DNA of 64,000 nt from Streptomyces sp. B93 (GCF_018070565.1 NZ_JAGPXL010000001.1:372001-436000); one strand, 5' to 3'; positions 24,972 to 35,518 are shown, counted from the first letter of the stretch. The notes: generated by a model from the sequence alone, not told the origin. Program-made: numbers and translations.

Positions 24972-25308
24972 CGGGCGGACTCCAGGGTGGGCGGCAACGT
25001 GCCCCCAGCATGCCGGGGCGGTCAGCCGCGCCGTACGGCGGGCGACGCGCTCGCCGCACCCGACGCGTGTGACCCGGGTCGTCGGGTGCGAGGATCGGCA
25101 ACGACCACGACGTCACTCACAGGTGAACGACCGCAGGAATGAGCGAACGCTCTTACGCGCGTAGGCTCGTCCCCGACGTGCCCGCCCAGGTGAGGACAGC
25201 GCCGTGGGCTACGTCGTGAGGACAGGGTCTAGGGTCGGCTGATCGGGCCCGGCCGACCCGACCCGTTCGGCCACCGCAACTTCACATCGGAAGCGAGATT
25301 TCACCACC
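24972..25308. other. Intergenic region before pepA
   Basis: 337 bp with no gene. It holds a small palindrome GAGCG-AA-CGCTC (25141-25152) and TAGGCT (25162-25167) and TAGGGT (25230-25235) boxes that could be -10 elements for pepA, but no good -35 partners. The last 30 bp contain a GGAAGCGAG ribosome binding site for pepA. Confidence 0.4.
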
Positions 25309-26832
25309 GTGACTGCTCTCACTCTCAGCACCGCCGCGGCGCCCGGCCTGCGGGCCGACGCGATCGTGATCGGTGTCGCCAAGGGCGACAAGGCCCCGGT
25401 CGTCGCACCGGGCGCCGAGGCCGTGGACAAGGCCTACGACGGCAGGCTCGCGGGCGTCCTCGAGACGCTCGGTGCCTCGGGAGCCGAGGGCGAGGTGACG
25501 AAGCTGCCCGCGCCGCCCGGCTTCAAGGCGCCGCTCGTGGTGGCGGTGGGCCTGGGCGCCGCGCCGGGCAAGGACGGCGCGTACGACGCCGAGGCGCTGC
25601 GCAAGGCGGCCGGTGTCGCCGCCCGCACCCTGGCCGGGACCAAGAAGGCCGCCTACGCCCTGCCGGTCGCCGACGCCGCCGCGGTCGGCGCGATCGCCGA
25701 GGGCGCGCTGCTCGGGGCGTACTCCTTCGACGCGTACAAGGAGAACGGCAAGAACGGCAAGGGCAACGGCAAGACTCCGCTCGCCGAGGTCGCCGTGCTC
25801 GGCGGCAAGCCCCGCGACAAGGCCCACAAGGCCGCCGCCGAGCGTGCCACCGCCGTCGCCGAGGAGCTGAACCGCGCCCGCGACCTGGTCAACACCCCGC
25901 CCAACGACCTCAACCCGGAGGCCTTCGCCGCCGTCGCCCAGGCCGCGGCCAAGGAGCACGGCATCAAGGTGCAGGTGCTCGACGAGAAGGCGCTCGCCAA
26001 GGGCGGCTACGGCGGCATCCTCGGCGTCGGCGCCGGCTCGGCTTCCGCGCCGCGGCTGGTGAAGCTGTCGTACACCTCCTCCAAGGCGAAGAAGCACCTC
26101 GCCTTCGTCGGCAAGGGCATCACCTACGACTCCGGCGGCATCTCGCTGAAGCCCGCGGGCCACAACGAGACGATGAAGTGCGACATGAGCGGCGCGGCGG
26201 CGGTCTTCGCGGCCGTGGTCGCCGCGGCGCGGCTGGGTCTCGACGTCAACGTCACCGGGTGGCTGGCGCTCGCCGAGAACATGCCGTCCGGCTCCGCGAC
26301 CCGGCCCGGTGACGTGCTGCGGATGTACAGCGGCAAGACGGTGGAGGTGCTCAACACCGACGCCGAGGGGCGGCTCGTCCTCGCGGACGCGCTGTGGGCG
26401 GCGTCCGCGGAGAAGCCGGACGCGATCGTGGACGTGGCGACGCTGACCGGGGCGATGATGCTGGCGCTGGGCAGCCGTACGTTCGGGGTCATGGCCAACG
26501 ACGACACGTTCCGCTCCGCGGTCGTGGGGGCGTCGGCGGAGGTCGGGGAGGCGTCCTGGCCGATGCCGCTGCCGGAGCACCTGCGCAAGGGGATGGACTC
26601 GCCGGTCGCGGACATCGCCAACATGGGTGAGCGGATGGGCGGCGGGCTGGTCGCCGGGCTGTTCCTGCGGGAGTTCGTGGGCGAGGGGATCACCTGGGCG
26701 CACCTGGACATCGCGGGGCCCGCGTTCAACGAGGGCGGGCCGTTCGGGTACACGCCCAAGGGCGGGACGGGGTCCGCGGTGCGGACGCTGGTGCGGGTTG
26801 CCGAGCTGGCGGCCTCGGGGGATCTGGCGTGA
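25309..26832 (+). CDS. pepA: Leucyl aminopeptidase (M17, PepA)
   Basis: 507 residues, normal for M17. The C-terminal catalytic domain has the dizinc and catalytic motifs GKGITYDSGGISLKP (catalytic Lys and metal Asp), KCDMSGAAAV, and the family signature NTDAEGRLVLADAL with metal-binding Asp and Glu and catalytic Arg. The N-terminal domain is the usual macro-like fold, with a short Lys/Asn/Gly-rich insertion (KENGKNGKGNGKTP, near residue 145). It removes N-terminal residues from peptides in the cytoplasm as a hexamer. GTG start. Followed by a 311 bp gap. Confidence 0.96.
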   Translation: MTALTLSTAAAPGLRADAIVIGVAKGDKAPVVAPGAEAVDKAYDGRLAGVLETLGASGAEGEVTKLPAPPGFKAPLVVAVGLGAAPGKDGAYDAEALRKAAGVAARTLAGTKKAAYALPVADAAAVGAIAEGALLGAYSFDAYKENGKNGKGNGKTPLAEVAVLGGKPRDKAHKAAAERATAVAEELNRARDLVNTPPNDLNPEAFAAVAQAAAKEHGIKVQVLDEKALAKGGYGGILGVGAGSASAPRLVKLSYTSSKAKKHLAFVGKGITYDSGGISLKPAGHNETMKCDMSGAAAVFAAVVAAARLGLDVNVTGWLALAENMPSGSATRPGDVLRMYSGKTVEVLNTDAEGRLVLADALWAASAEKPDAIVDVATLTGAMMLALGSRTFGVMANDDTFRSAVVGASAEVGEASWPMPLPEHLRKGMDSPVADIANMGERMGGGLVAGLFLREFVGEGITWAHLDIAGPAFNEGGPFGYTPKGGTGSAVRTLVRVAELAASGDLA

Positions 26833-27143
26833 CCGCCGCCCACTGAGCCGACGGTTCCGGCCGTCGCGCGACTGCGGGGGCGTGGGGGCTGGTCGCGCAC
26901 ACGCGGCGGCAGCCGCATATCGACACGGTCCCGCGCCCCCGAGGTGCGCTCCCCCGAGGTCGGTCGCGGGACGTGGGACGTCTCACACCCCGGCCCCGCG
27001 TCTCGTCGGGGGGCGACAGGTGCGAAGATGGGGCACGGCAGGACAGGGCCCCACCGAAGGGCCGAGAACAATAGAGCGGCCGGACACCAGCCGCCGACCG
27101 GTCACCGCAGACCGGCGTGGCGCACATGCATGGAGGACGTGAC
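26833..27143. other. Intergenic region before lpdA
   Basis: 311 bp with no gene. The first part (26875-26948) has GGGGGCTGGTCGCGCA ... GGTCCCGCGCCCCCGA, a diverged copy of a widespread Streptomyces intergenic repeat related to that at 4446-4510. The region just upstream of lpdA includes GAACAATAGAGCGG (27065-27078) as an AT-richer stretch that may hold the promoter, and ends with GGAGG. Confidence 0.45.
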
Positions 27144-28532
27144 GTGGCGAACGACGCCAGCACCGTTTTCGACCTAGTGATCCTCGGCGGTGGCAGCGGT
27201 GGTTACGCCGCGGCCCTGCGCGGGGCTCAGCTGGGCCTGGACGTCGCCCTGATCGAGAAGGACAAGGTCGGCGGCACCTGCCTGCACAAGGGTTGCATCC
27301 CCACCAAGGCCCTGCTCCACGCGGGTGAGATCGCCGACCAGGCGCGCGAGAGCGCCCAGTTCGGTGTCAAGGCCACGTTCGAGGGCATCGACATCGCCGG
27401 GGTCCACAAGTACAAGGACGACGTGATCTCCGGCCTGTACAAGGGCCTCCAGGGGCTCGTCGCCTCCCGGAAGGTCACCTACATCGAAGGTGAGGGCCGG
27501 CTGTCCTCCCCCACCTCCGTGGATGTGAACGGCCAGCGGATCCAGGGCCGCCACGTGCTCCTGGCGACCGGTTCCGTACCGAAGTCGCTCCCGGGCCTGG
27601 AGATCGACGGCAACCGGATCATCTCCTCGGACCACGCCCTCGTCCTGGACCGCGTGCCGAAGTCCGCGATCGTCCTCGGCGGCGGCGTCATCGGCGTCGA
27701 GTTCGCCTCGGCGTGGAAGTCCTTCGGCACCGAGGTCACCGTCATCGAGGGCCTGAAGCACCTCGTCCCGGTCGAGGACGAGAACAGCTCCAAGCTCCTC
27801 GAGCGCGCCTTCCGCAAGCGCGGCATCAAGTTCAACCTGGGCACCTTCTTCCAGAAGGCCGAGTACACCGCCGACGGCGTCAAGGTCACCCTGGCCGACG
27901 GCAAGGAGTTCGAGGCCGAGATCCTGCTGGTGGCGGTCGGCCGCGGGCCGGTCTCCCAGGGCCTGGGCTACGAGGAGGCCGGGGTCGCCATGGACCGCGG
28001 CTACGTCCTCGTCGACGAGTACATGCGGACGAACGTCCCCACCATCTCCGCGGTCGGCGACCTGGTCCCGACGCTCCAGCTCGCGCACGTCGGCTTCGCC
28101 GAGGGCATCCTGGTCGCGGAGCGGCTCGCCGGTCTGAAGGTCGTCCCGATCGACTACGACGGTGTGCCGCGGGTGACGTACTGCCACCCCGAGGTCGCCT
28201 CCGTCGGCATCACCGAGGCCAAGGCCAAGGAGATCTACGGCGCGGACAAGGTCGTCGCTCTGAAGTACAACCTGGCGGGCAACGGCAAGAGCAAGATCCT
28301 GAAGACCGCGGGCGAGATCAAGCTCGTCCAGGTCAAGGACGGCGCGGTGGTCGGCGTGCACATGGTCGGCGACCGTATGGGCGAGCAGGTCGGCGAGGCC
28401 CAGCTGGTCTACAACTGGGAGGCGCTGCCCTCCGAGGTCGCCCAGCTGATCCACGCCCACCCGACGCAGAACGAGGCGCTCGGCGAGGCCCACCTGGCCC
28501 TCGCGGGCAAGCCCCTCCACGCCCACGACTGA
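27144..28532 (+). CDS. lpdA: Dihydrolipoyl dehydrogenase (E3)
   Basis: 462 residues from the GTG at 27144, chosen because GGAGG lies 7-8 nt upstream. FAD-binding [13 protein letters not shown] (residues 15-27), the redox disulfide GGTCLHKGC (C46/C51), NAD-binding [11 protein letters not shown], the second FAD motif [17 protein letters not shown] and the C-terminal His-Glu pair [15 protein letters not shown] are all present. It reoxidises dihydrolipoyl groups on E2 with NAD+. It is 61 bp upstream of the E2 gene and certainly part of the same transcription unit. It serves both pyruvate and 2-oxoglutarate dehydrogenase complexes in actinobacteria. Confidence 0.97.
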   Translation: MANDASTVFDLVILGGGSGGYAAALRGAQLGLDVALIEKDKVGGTCLHKGCIPTKALLHAGEIADQARESAQFGVKATFEGIDIAGVHKYKDDVISGLYKGLQGLVASRKVTYIEGEGRLSSPTSVDVNGQRIQGRHVLLATGSVPKSLPGLEIDGNRIISSDHALVLDRVPKSAIVLGGGVIGVEFASAWKSFGTEVTVIEGLKHLVPVEDENSSKLLERAFRKRGIKFNLGTFFQKAEYTADGVKVTLADGKEFEAEILLVAVGRGPVSQGLGYEEAGVAMDRGYVLVDEYMRTNVPTISAVGDLVPTLQLAHVGFAEGILVAERLAGLKVVPIDYDGVPRVTYCHPEVASVGITEAKAKEIYGADKVVALKYNLAGNGKSKILKTAGEIKLVQVKDGAVVGVHMVGDRMGEQVGEAQLVYNWEALPSEVAQLIHAHPTQNEALGEAHLALAGKPLHAHD

Positions 28533-28593
28533 GCCTTCGGTCCACGGACGCGACGACACAGACTTCCGCAATTCGTTAGGAGCAACCGAAACC

Positions 28594-30435
28594 ATGGCGG
28601 TTTCCGTAACCCTTCCGGCGCTCGGCGAGAGCGTCACCGAGGGCACTGTCACCCGCTGGCTGAAGGCCGAGGGTGAGCGCGTCGAGGCCGACGAGCCGCT
28701 GCTCGAGGTCTCGACCGACAAGGTCGACACCGAGATCCCCTCGCCCGCCGCCGGTGTCCTCTCCTCCATCAAGGTCGCCGAGGACGAGACGGTCGAGGTC
28801 GGCGCCGAGCTGGCCGTGATCGACGACGGCAGCGGCGCCCCCGCCGCCGCCCCGGCGCCCGCCGCCGAGGCCGCTCCGGCCCCGGCCCCCGAGCCCGCGC
28901 CGACCCCGACGGCCGCCCCGGCCGCGCAGGCCCCGGCCGCCCCCTCCACCGAGCAGGCCGCCCCCGCTCCGGCCCCGACCGCAGAGGCCGCGGCCGGTGG
29001 CGGTTCCGCCGAGGGCACCGACGTGGTGCTGCCCGCGCTGGGCGAGTCGGTCACCGAGGGCACCGTCACCCGCTGGCTGAAGTCGGTCGGTGACAGCGTC
29101 GAGGCCGACGAGCCGCTGCTGGAGGTGTCGACGGACAAGGTCGACACCGAGATCCCGGCGCCCACCTCCGGTGTGCTGCTGGAGATCGTGGTCGGCGAGG
29201 ACGAGACGGCCGAGGTCGGCGCCAAGCTGGCCGTCATCGGCGCCCCGGGCGCGGCTCCGGCCGCCGCCCCCGCCCCGGCCGCCCCGGCTCCGGCGCCCGC
29301 CGCCGCTGCCCCGGCCGCCCCCGCGGCTCCCGCCCCCGCGCCCGCCGCTCCGGCCCCCGAGGCCCCCGCGGCCCCGGCCCCCGCCGCTGCCGCTCCGGCC
29401 GCTCCGGCCCAGCCCGCCGCCCCGGCCCCCGCGCCGACCCCGGCTCCGGCTCCGGTCACCCCGGCCCCGGCCGCCCCGGCCGCCGCGCAGCCGACCGACG
29501 AGGGCGCCTACGTCACCCCGCTGGTGCGCAAGCTCGCCGCCGAGAACGGTGTCGACCTGTCCACCGTCAAGGGCACCGGCGTCGGCGGCCGCATCCGCAA
29601 GCAGGACGTCCTCGCCGCCGCCGAGGCCGCGAAGGCCGCCGCCGCTGCCCCGGCTCCGGCCGCCGCCGCTCCGGCCGCTCCCGCCAGGAAGGCGCCGGTC
29701 CTGGAGGCCTCCCCGCTGCGTGGCCAGACCGTGAAGATGCCGCGGATCCGCAAGCTCATCGGCGACAACATGGTCAAGGCCCTGCACGAGCAGGCCCAGC
29801 TCTCCACGGTGGTCGAGGTCGACGTGACCCGGCTGATGCGGCTGCGCGCCCAGGCCAAGGACGCGTTCGCGGCGCGCGAGGGCGTCAAGCTCTCCCCGAT
29901 GCCGTTCTTCGTCAAGGCCGCCGCGCAGGCGCTGAAGGCCCACCCGGCCATCAACGCCAAGATCAACGAGGCCGAGGGGACCATCACCTACTTCGACACC
30001 GAGCACGTCGGTATCGCGGTGGACTCCGAGAAGGGCCTGATGACCCCGGTCATCAAGAACGCCGGTGACCTCAACATCGCCGGTATCGCCAAGGCCACGG
30101 CCGAACTGGCGGGCAAGGTCCGCGGCAACAAGATCACCCCGGACGAGCTGGCTGGTGCCACCTTCACCATCTCCAACACCGGTTCGCGCGGCGCGCTCTT
30201 CGACACGATCATCGTGCCGCCGGGGCAGGTCGCGATCCTCGGCCTCGGTGCCACGGTGAAGCGTCCGGCCGTCATCGAGACGGAGGAGGGTACGGTCATC
30301 GCCGTCCGCGACATGACCTACCTGACCCTCTCCTACGACCACCGTCTGGTGGACGGCGCCGACGCCGCCCGCTACCTGACGGCGGTCAAGGCGATCCTGG
30401 AGGCGGGCGAGTTCGAGGTCGAGCTGGGGCTGTAA
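28594..30435 (+). CDS. sucB: Dihydrolipoamide acyltransferase (E2), two lipoyl domains
   Basis: 613 residues. Two lipoyl domains (about 1-80 and 145-220), each with the lipoylated lysine in a TDKVDTEIP motif, joined by Ala/Pro linkers; the second linker (about 228-305) is almost pure Ala/Pro. Next a peripheral-subunit-binding domain ([29 protein letters not shown], about 310-350) and the acyltransferase core with [16 protein letters not shown] (catalytic His and Asp). Annotated homologues are called succinyltransferase, but with an AceE-type E1 nearby and no other E2 in view it may serve pyruvate dehydrogenase as well, as described for actinobacterial mixed complexes. AGGAG upstream of the ATG. 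Confidence 0.94.
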   Translation: MAVSVTLPALGESVTEGTVTRWLKAEGERVEADEPLLEVSTDKVDTEIPSPAAGVLSSIKVAEDETVEVGAELAVIDDGSGAPAAAPAPAAEAAPAPAPEPAPTPTAAPAAQAPAAPSTEQAAPAPAPTAEAAAGGGSAEGTDVVLPALGESVTEGTVTRWLKSVGDSVEADEPLLEVSTDKVDTEIPAPTSGVLLEIVVGEDETAEVGAKLAVIGAPGAAPAAAPAPAAPAPAPAAAAPAAPAAPAPAPAAPAPEAPAAPAPAAAAPAAPAQPAAPAPAPTPAPAPVTPAPAAPAAAQPTDEGAYVTPLVRKLAAENGVDLSTVKGTGVGGRIRKQDVLAAAEAAKAAAAAPAPAAAAPAAPARKAPVLEASPLRGQTVKMPRIRKLIGDNMVKALHEQAQLSTVVEVDVTRLMRLRAQAKDAFAAREGVKLSPMPFFVKAAAQALKAHPAINAKINEAEGTITYFDTEHVGIAVDSEKGLMTPVIKNAGDLNIAGIAKATAELAGKVRGNKITPDELAGATFTISNTGSRGALFDTIIVPPGQVAILGLGATVKRPAVIETEEGTVIAVRDMTYLTLSYDHRLVDGADAARYLTAVKAILEAGEFEVELGL

Positions 30436-30454
30436 CAGCCTCGCCGAAGCCCTG

Positions 30455-30492
30455 CGGCGCCCCCGTCCGGAGACCTCCGGGCGGGGGCGCCG
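30455..30492 (+). terminator. Terminator of the lpdA-sucB unit
   Basis: Stem of 17-18 bp (GGCGCCCCCGTCCGGAG with its complement, one G-U wobble) and a 2 nt minimal loop, about 20 bp after the E2 stop codon. Confidence 0.75.
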
Positions 30493-30631
30493 TACGTTAC
30501 CCGGCCGTGTAAGTCTCGTCTCACCTGCGCGAAAGCGCCCCCGTGCGCCCTTCCCCGAAGGCCGGGCCGCCGTATTGTTGCTCAACGTCGAACGCCCCGG
30601 GGGCCGGTGCGCCCCACCCGAAGGAGCCCTC

Positions 30632-31261
30632 ATGACCGCGCCCGTCATCCACTCGCTGCGCGAACAGATCCGCGAGCACATCCTCGAGGGGATCATCAGC
30701 GGGCGCTGGCAGCCGGGCGAGCGGATCGTGGAGCGGCGGATCGCGACGGAGCTGGAGGTCAGCCAGACACCCGTCCGGGAGGCGCTGCGCGAGCTGGAGT
30801 CGCTGCGGCTGATCGAGTCCGCGCCCAACAAGGGCGTACGGGTGCGGAACCTGACCGCCGCCGACCTGGAGGAGAGCTATCCGGTCCGGGCCGGTCTGGA
30901 GGCGATCGCGGCGGAGCTGGCGGCGGTGCGGCTGGCCGAGGACTGCTCGGCGCTCGAACCGCATGTCACCGCGCTCTACGAGGCCGACCGCAACTCGGAC
31001 GGCACGGCCCAGGTCCGCCACACGGTCGCCTTCCACCGGGAGCTGGTCCGCGCGGCCGGGAACTCGGTGCTGCTGCACACCTGGGAGGGGCTCGGCATCG
31101 AGGTGTTCACCGCGCTGTCGATCCGCTGGCTGGGCACGGTGCAGCAGTCGTACGCGGAGGAGCACGAGGAGCTGGTGGCCGCGTTCCGCCGCCGGGACCC
31201 GCGGATCGCGGACCTGGTGAAGGCGCATGTGCTGGGCTGCGCGCCCCGGCACGAGCGCTGA
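30632..31261 (+). CDS. GntR-family regulator, FadR/FCD subfamily
   Basis: 209 residues from the ATG at 30632, with AAGGAG 5 nt upstream. Residues 5-72 form the GntR winged helix (LREQIREHILEGIISGRWQPGERIVERRIATELEVSQTPVREALRELE), and the rest is the all-helical FCD domain with metal-binding positions ESYPVRAGLEAIAAE, HRELVRAAGN and EEHEELVAAF. FCD ligands are usually organic acids such as pyruvate, lactate or malate bound through a metal. It lies between the E2 and E1 genes of the 2-oxo-acid dehydrogenase block and is a candidate for binding the palindrome before aceE (32493-32509); this is inference. Confidence 0.92.
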   Translation: MTAPVIHSLREQIREHILEGIISGRWQPGERIVERRIATELEVSQTPVREALRELESLRLIESAPNKGVRVRNLTAADLEESYPVRAGLEAIAAELAAVRLAEDCSALEPHVTALYEADRNSDGTAQVRHTVAFHRELVRAAGNSVLLHTWEGLGIEVFTALSIRWLGTVQQSYAEEHEELVAAFRRRDPRIADLVKAHVLGCAPRHER

Positions 31262-31296
31262 GCGAGCCGCTTCCCGGAAGCACTCCCGGCTTGCCC

Positions 31297-31310
31297 TAGG
31301 GTGACCGGCA
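31297..31310 (+). promoter_or_regulatory. Leaderless -10 box for the gene at 31310
   Basis: TAGGGT at 31297-31302 lies exactly 7 nt before the ATG at 31310, with no ribosome binding site between. No good -35 was seen. Confidence 0.35.
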
Positions 31311-32338
31311 TGTCGGACATGCCGCACGGCACACCCCCCGCCCCCCAGCGGCGCTGGGACCGGTTCAGGGAGTCGCCGTTCCTGCCCGCGACGGTGCTGG
31401 CGCTGATCGTCTCCGCGGCGGCGGGCCTGTTCGCCTGGTCCTACACGTACGCCATGGCCGACCCGACCCCGCGCTCCATCCCGATGGCGGTGGTGGGCCG
31501 GTACGAGCAGCAGCGGGGCACGGCCTTCCTCGACGGCATGGAGCGGGCGTTGAACGCGTCCGTGAAGGTGCACCCGTACGCCACCACGGCCGCGGCCCGG
31601 ACGGCGGTGGAGGAGCAGGACGTCTTCGGCATCTTCGACGTCCGGGACGACGGCCGGAGCGTCGAACTCCAGCTCTCCAGCGCCTCGGGCGCGTCGGTCG
31701 CGGAGGTGCTCGCCGAGGCGGCGCCGGAGGTCGGCCGCGAGACCGGGGTCGAGGTGGTCCTGCGGGACCTCAAGCCGCTCCAGAAGGGCGATCCGCGCGG
31801 GCTGGCCGTCTTCTACATCTCGCTGGCGGCCGTGATCATCGGCTTCGTCGGGGCGATCCAGCTGAGCGTGCACGCGCGGGCGCTCAATCCGCTGGAGCGG
31901 ATCGCGTTCACGGCGGCGTACGCGCTGCTCGGCGGGCTGGCGATCGTGGCGGCGGCGGACTGGCTGCTGGGGGCGCTGGAGCTGCCGTTCCCGGAGTCCT
32001 GGCTGATCCTGGCGCTCACGATGTTCGCCAGCGGCATGGTGTTCACCCTGTTCAACACGTTGATCGGCCGCTGGGCGATGCTGCCGACCTGGGGCCTGAT
32101 GGTATTGCTCGGCAATCCGTCGTCGGGCGGCGCGGTCTCCTGGGCGCTGCTGCCCTCGCCGCTGGCGACGATCGGCCGCTGGCTGCCACCGGGGGCCTCG
32201 GTCAACGCGCAGCACACGGCGGTGTACTTCGCGGGCCATCAGCACGCGTTGCCGTTCCTGGTGCTGGCGGGATGGGCCCTGGTGTCCTGCGGGGTGTTCC
32301 TGAACTGGTCGCACCGGCACCCGGGCGGCAGGCCGTAG
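31310..32338 (+). CDS. ABC-2-like multi-pass membrane protein, unknown function
   Basis: 342 residues from the ATG at 31310. One N-terminal helix (about 25-47), a soluble domain of about 110 residues outside the membrane (PMAVVGRYEQQRGTAFLDGMERALN ... EVVLRDLKPLQKGDPRG), then five helices from residue 165 to the end. This layout, with one helix, an extracytoplasmic domain and a membrane bundle, resembles YhgE/Pip and ABC-2-type transporter membrane subunits, but no ATPase gene is adjacent. Function unknown. Lies between the GntR gene and aceE and ends before a strong hairpin. Confidence 0.82.
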   Translation: MSDMPHGTPPAPQRRWDRFRESPFLPATVLALIVSAAAGLFAWSYTYAMADPTPRSIPMAVVGRYEQQRGTAFLDGMERALNASVKVHPYATTAAARTAVEEQDVFGIFDVRDDGRSVELQLSSASGASVAEVLAEAAPEVGRETGVEVVLRDLKPLQKGDPRGLAVFYISLAAVIIGFVGAIQLSVHARALNPLERIAFTAAYALLGGLAIVAAADWLLGALELPFPESWLILALTMFASGMVFTLFNTLIGRWAMLPTWGLMVLLGNPSSGGAVSWALLPSPLATIGRWLPPGASVNAQHTAVYFAGHQHALPFLVLAGWALVSCGVFLNWSHRHPGGRP

Positions 32339-32418
32339 GGTGACCCGCGGAGGCCCGCGTCATTCGAGCGCGACTCCACTCAGACGCTGCCCGACCTGCG
32401 TAAACCCTTCGAAAGCAA

Positions 32419-32453
32419 GGCACCGGGTGCCCTGCGCAAAGGCACCCGGTGCC
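32419..32453 (+). terminator. Terminator between the membrane protein gene and aceE
   Basis: Perfect 13 bp inverted repeat GGCACCGGGTGCC / GGCACCCGGTGCC with a 9 nt loop CTGCGCAAA, followed by a modestly T-rich GACTTTCTCGTT. Confidence 0.8.
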
Positions 32454-32491
32454 GACTTTCTCGTTATCAAGAGATTTTCCACCTGAACCCT

Positions 32492-32521
32492 TTGATCGAT
32501 CATCGATCAGCGAGTTACAGT
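32492..32521 (+). promoter_or_regulatory. aceE promoter with an overlapping palindromic operator
   Basis: TGATCGAT-C-ATCGATCA (32493-32509) is a perfect 17 bp palindrome. It overlaps a -35-like TTGATC (32492-32497), followed by an 18 bp spacer and TACAGT (32516-32521) as -10. A protein bound here would block RNA polymerase, so this is likely a repressor site controlling pyruvate dehydrogenase. The ATG of aceE is 107 bp downstream. Confidence 0.6.
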
Positions 32522-32627
32522 CGCCGACGGGCTTCCACCGAAGCCTCAGCCCTGTCCTGCCAAAGACCTAGGGCACCCCTGACCCTTACCGATGAGGGAA
32601 CCCCCTTCGACTGAGGAAGGCGGCGAC

Positions 32628-35330
32628 ATGACCGACCCCAACGCCATCCAGCCGAGCGAGCTGGACCAGCTCCCGGACCGCGACCCCGAGGAGACCGCCG
32701 AGTGGCGGGCCTCGCTGGACGCCGTCGCCAAGGCGGCCGGGCCGCACCGTGCCGCGTACCTGATGCGCCGCACGCTGGAGCGCGCCGAGGGCACCGGCGT
32801 CGCCCTGCCGAAGCTCCTCGAGACCGACTACGTCAACACCATCCCCACCGCCGCCGAGCCCGCCGTGCCCGGTGACGAGGAGATGGAGGCCCGGATCACC
32901 GCCTGGAACCGCTGGAACGCGGCGGCCATGGTGACCCGCGGCTCCAAGTACGGCGTCGGCGGCCACATCGCCACCTTCGCCTCCGCGGCCTGGCTCTACG
33001 AGACCGGGTTCAACCACTTCTTCAAGGGCAAGGAAGCCGACGGCTCCGGCGACCAGCTCTACATCCAGGGCCACGCCTCCCCCGGCATCTACGCCCGCGC
33101 CTTCCTCGACGGCCGTCTGAACGAGACGCACCTGGACAACTTCCGCCGTGAGGCGGGCGGCGACGGCCTGCCGTCGTACCCGCACCCGCGCCGGCTGCCC
33201 TGGCTGTGGGAGTTCCCCACCGTCTCCATGGGCCTCGGCCCGCTGTCGGCGATCTACCAGGCGCGCTTCAACCGCTACCTCACCAACCGCGGCATCAAGG
33301 ACGTCTCCGCCTCCCACGTGTGGGCCTTCCTCGGCGACGGCGAGATGGACGAGCCGGAGTCGACGGCGGCGCTCGCGCTGGCCGCGCGTGAGGAGCTGGA
33401 CAACCTCACCTTCGTCATCAACTGCAACCTCCAGCGCCTCGACGGCCCCGTCCGCGCCAACTTCAAGATCGTGCAGGAGCTGGAGGCCCAGTTCCGCGGC
33501 GCGGGCTGGAACGTCGTCAAGACGCTGTGGGGCTCGGCCTGGGACGACCTGTTCCAGCTGGACACCACCGGCGCGCTGGTACGACGGCTGCGCGAGGTAC
33601 CCGACGCGCAGGTGCAGACGTACCAGACCCGCGATGCCGCCTACATCCGCCAGGACTTCTTCGGCGCCGACCCGGCGCTGGTGGAGATGGCGAAGCTGCT
33701 CAGCGACGACAAGATCCTCGACTGCTTCCACTTCTCCCGCGGCGGCCACGAGTCCCGCAAGGTCTACGCCGCCTACCGGGCCGCCCTCGCCCACAAGGGC
33801 GCGCCGACCGTGATCCTGGCGCAGACCGTCAAGGGCCACACCCTCGGTGCGGGCTTCGCGTCGAAGAACGCCAACCACCAGATGAAGAAACTGTCGGTGG
33901 ACGAGTTCAAGACGATGCGCGACCTGCTCGGCCTGCCGATCGCCGACAGCGCGTTCACCGACGGCCAGGTGCCCTACGCCCACCCGGGCGCCGACTCCCC
34001 CGAGGTCCGCTACCTCCAGGAGCGCCGCGCCGCCCTCGGCGGTCCGGCCCCGGCCCGCCGGGTGCACCCGGTGGCGCCGCTGCCCGCCCCCGCCGACAAG
34101 GCCTTCACCGCCTTCGACAAGGGCTCCGGCTCCCAGAACGTGGCCACCACCATGGCGTTCGTCCGCCTGGTCAAGGACCTGGTCCGCGACAAGGAGACCG
34201 GCAGGCGCTGGGTGCCGATCGTCCCCGACGAGGCGCGCACCTTCGGCATGGAGAGCCTCTTCCCGTCCCTCGGTATCTACTCGCCCAAGGGCCAGACGTA
34301 CGAGCCGGTCGACCGCGACCAGCTGATGTACTACAAGGAGGCCAAGAACGGCCAGATCCTCAACGAGGGGATCACCGAGGCCGGTTCGATGGCCGACTTC
34401 ATCGCCGCTTCGACGTCGTACGCGACGCACGGCGAGGCGATGATCCCGTTCTACATCTTCTACTCGATGTTCGGCTGGCAGCGCACGGCCGACCAGATGT
34501 GGCAGCTCGGCGACCAGCTCGGCCGCGGCTTCCTGGTCGGCGCGACGGCGGGCCGTACGACGCTGACGGGCGAGGGCCTCCAGCACGCGGACGGTCACTC
34601 GCCGGTGATCGCGGCGACCAACCCGGCGGCGCTGACGTACGACCCGGCCTTCGCCTACGAGGTCGCGGCGATCGTCAAGGACGGTCTGCGCCGGATGTAC
34701 GGCCAGGCGGCCCCGGGTGAGGACCCGGACGTCTTCTACTACCTGACCGTCTACAACGAGCCGCTGCCGCAGCCCGCCAAGCCCGCCGCCCCCGGCATCG
34801 ACGAGGGCATCGTCAAGGGCCTGTACCGCTTCAACACCGCCGAGTCGGCGGGCCTGAGCCCGGCGGCGAACGCCCCGCGGATCCAGCTCCTCGGCTCCGG
34901 TACGGCGATCCACTGGGCGCTGAAGGCGCAGCAGCTGCTCGCCGAGGAGTGGGGCGTTGCCGCCGACGTGTGGTCGGCGACGTCCTGGGGAGAGCTGCGC
35001 CGGGACGCGCTGGAGGCCGACGCGGCGCTGCTGCGCGGCGAGGAGCGGGTGCCGTACGTCCGGCGGGCGCTCCAGGGCGCCGAGGGCCCGGTGCTGGCGG
35101 TCTCCGACTACATGCGTCAGGTGCCGGACCAGATCGCGCAGTGGGTCGAGCAGGACTACAGCTCGCTGGGCGCCGACGGCTTCGGTCTGTCGGACACCCG
35201 GGACGCGGCCCGGCGGTACTTCGGTGTCGACGCGCAGTCCATCGTCGTGGCGGCGCTGGCGCAGCTGGCGCGGCGCGGCGAGGTGAAGGCGACGGCCGTG
35301 AAGGAGGCGCGCGAGCGCTACGGCCTGTGA
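32628..35330 (+). CDS. aceE: Pyruvate dehydrogenase E1 component, homodimeric type
   Basis: 900 residues from the ATG at 32628 (AGGAAGGCGG upstream; an in-frame ATG at 32592 is less well placed). The AceE-type length and the thiamine diphosphate motif [10 protein letters not shown]...[17 protein letters not shown] show a homodimeric E1 rather than the alpha/beta kind. [20 protein letters not shown] and [13 protein letters not shown] are other family landmarks. It decarboxylates pyruvate and transfers the acetyl group to lipoyl E2, presumably the product of the gene at 28594. Preceded by a palindromic operator and followed by a bidirectional terminator. Confidence 0.97.
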   Translation: MTDPNAIQPSELDQLPDRDPEETAEWRASLDAVAKAAGPHRAAYLMRRTLERAEGTGVALPKLLETDYVNTIPTAAEPAVPGDEEMEARITAWNRWNAAAMVTRGSKYGVGGHIATFASAAWLYETGFNHFFKGKEADGSGDQLYIQGHASPGIYARAFLDGRLNETHLDNFRREAGGDGLPSYPHPRRLPWLWEFPTVSMGLGPLSAIYQARFNRYLTNRGIKDVSASHVWAFLGDGEMDEPESTAALALAAREELDNLTFVINCNLQRLDGPVRANFKIVQELEAQFRGAGWNVVKTLWGSAWDDLFQLDTTGALVRRLREVPDAQVQTYQTRDAAYIRQDFFGADPALVEMAKLLSDDKILDCFHFSRGGHESRKVYAAYRAALAHKGAPTVILAQTVKGHTLGAGFASKNANHQMKKLSVDEFKTMRDLLGLPIADSAFTDGQVPYAHPGADSPEVRYLQERRAALGGPAPARRVHPVAPLPAPADKAFTAFDKGSGSQNVATTMAFVRLVKDLVRDKETGRRWVPIVPDEARTFGMESLFPSLGIYSPKGQTYEPVDRDQLMYYKEAKNGQILNEGITEAGSMADFIAASTSYATHGEAMIPFYIFYSMFGWQRTADQMWQLGDQLGRGFLVGATAGRTTLTGEGLQHADGHSPVIAATNPAALTYDPAFAYEVAAIVKDGLRRMYGQAAPGEDPDVFYYLTVYNEPLPQPAKPAAPGIDEGIVKGLYRFNTAESAGLSPAANAPRIQLLGSGTAIHWALKAQQLLAEEWGVAADVWSATSWGELRRDALEADAALLRGEERVPYVRRALQGAEGPVLAVSDYMRQVPDQIAQWVEQDYSSLGADGFGLSDTRDAARRYFGVDAQSIVVAALAQLARRGEVKATAVKEARERYGL

Positions 35331-35336
35331 GGCGGT

Positions 35337-35376
35337 GAACGGCACCGGCTTCCCCGGGGGGGAGCCGGTGCCGTTC
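35337..35376. terminator. Bidirectional terminator between aceE and metS
   Basis: 14 bp perfect stem GAACGGCACCGGCT / AGCCGGTGCCGTTC enclosing a G/C-rich loop (TCCCCGGGGGGG). It begins 7 bp after aceE and ends just before the stop of the opposing small transporter subunit gene. Confidence 0.8.
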
Positions 35377-35377
35377 G

Positions 35378-35518
35378 TCATTCCGCGGTGGGGATGCCCA
35401 GTTCGTCGGGCTCGGGCCCGGGGTCGGGGTGGCCGCGGAGCCGGATGATGGCCATGGCCAGACCGCCCCAGACGATGAGGATCGCGATGATCATCATCGC
35501 GATGGCGCCACCGGACAT
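35378..35518 (-). CDS. metS: Small subunit of an NSS-family amino acid transporter (MetS-like)
   Basis: 46-residue protein: one membrane helix (residues about 5-24, IAMMIIAILIVWGGLAMAII) and a short Pro-rich cytoplasmic tail (RLRGHPDPGPEPDELGIPTAE). It matches the small partner described for Corynebacterium MetPS, in which the helix plus tail is needed for methionine uptake. The ATG overlaps the stop codon of the large transporter gene by one base (TGATG), so expression is coupled. Too short for many gene finders, but the position and sequence pattern are convincing. Confidence 0.85.
   Translation of the reverse strand: MSGGAIAMMIIAILIVWGGLAMAIIRLRGHPDPGPEPDELGIPTAE

Noticed and set aside
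27174..29459. A 761-codon open frame on the minus strand, Ala/Gly-rich at its start
   Set aside because: It is the mirror of lpdA and sucB, caused by the high GC content. The plus strand has intact enzymes with all motifs.
32586..35381. A 931-codon minus-strand open frame across aceE
   Set aside because: Antisense shadow of aceE; no motif, while aceE has complete family motifs.
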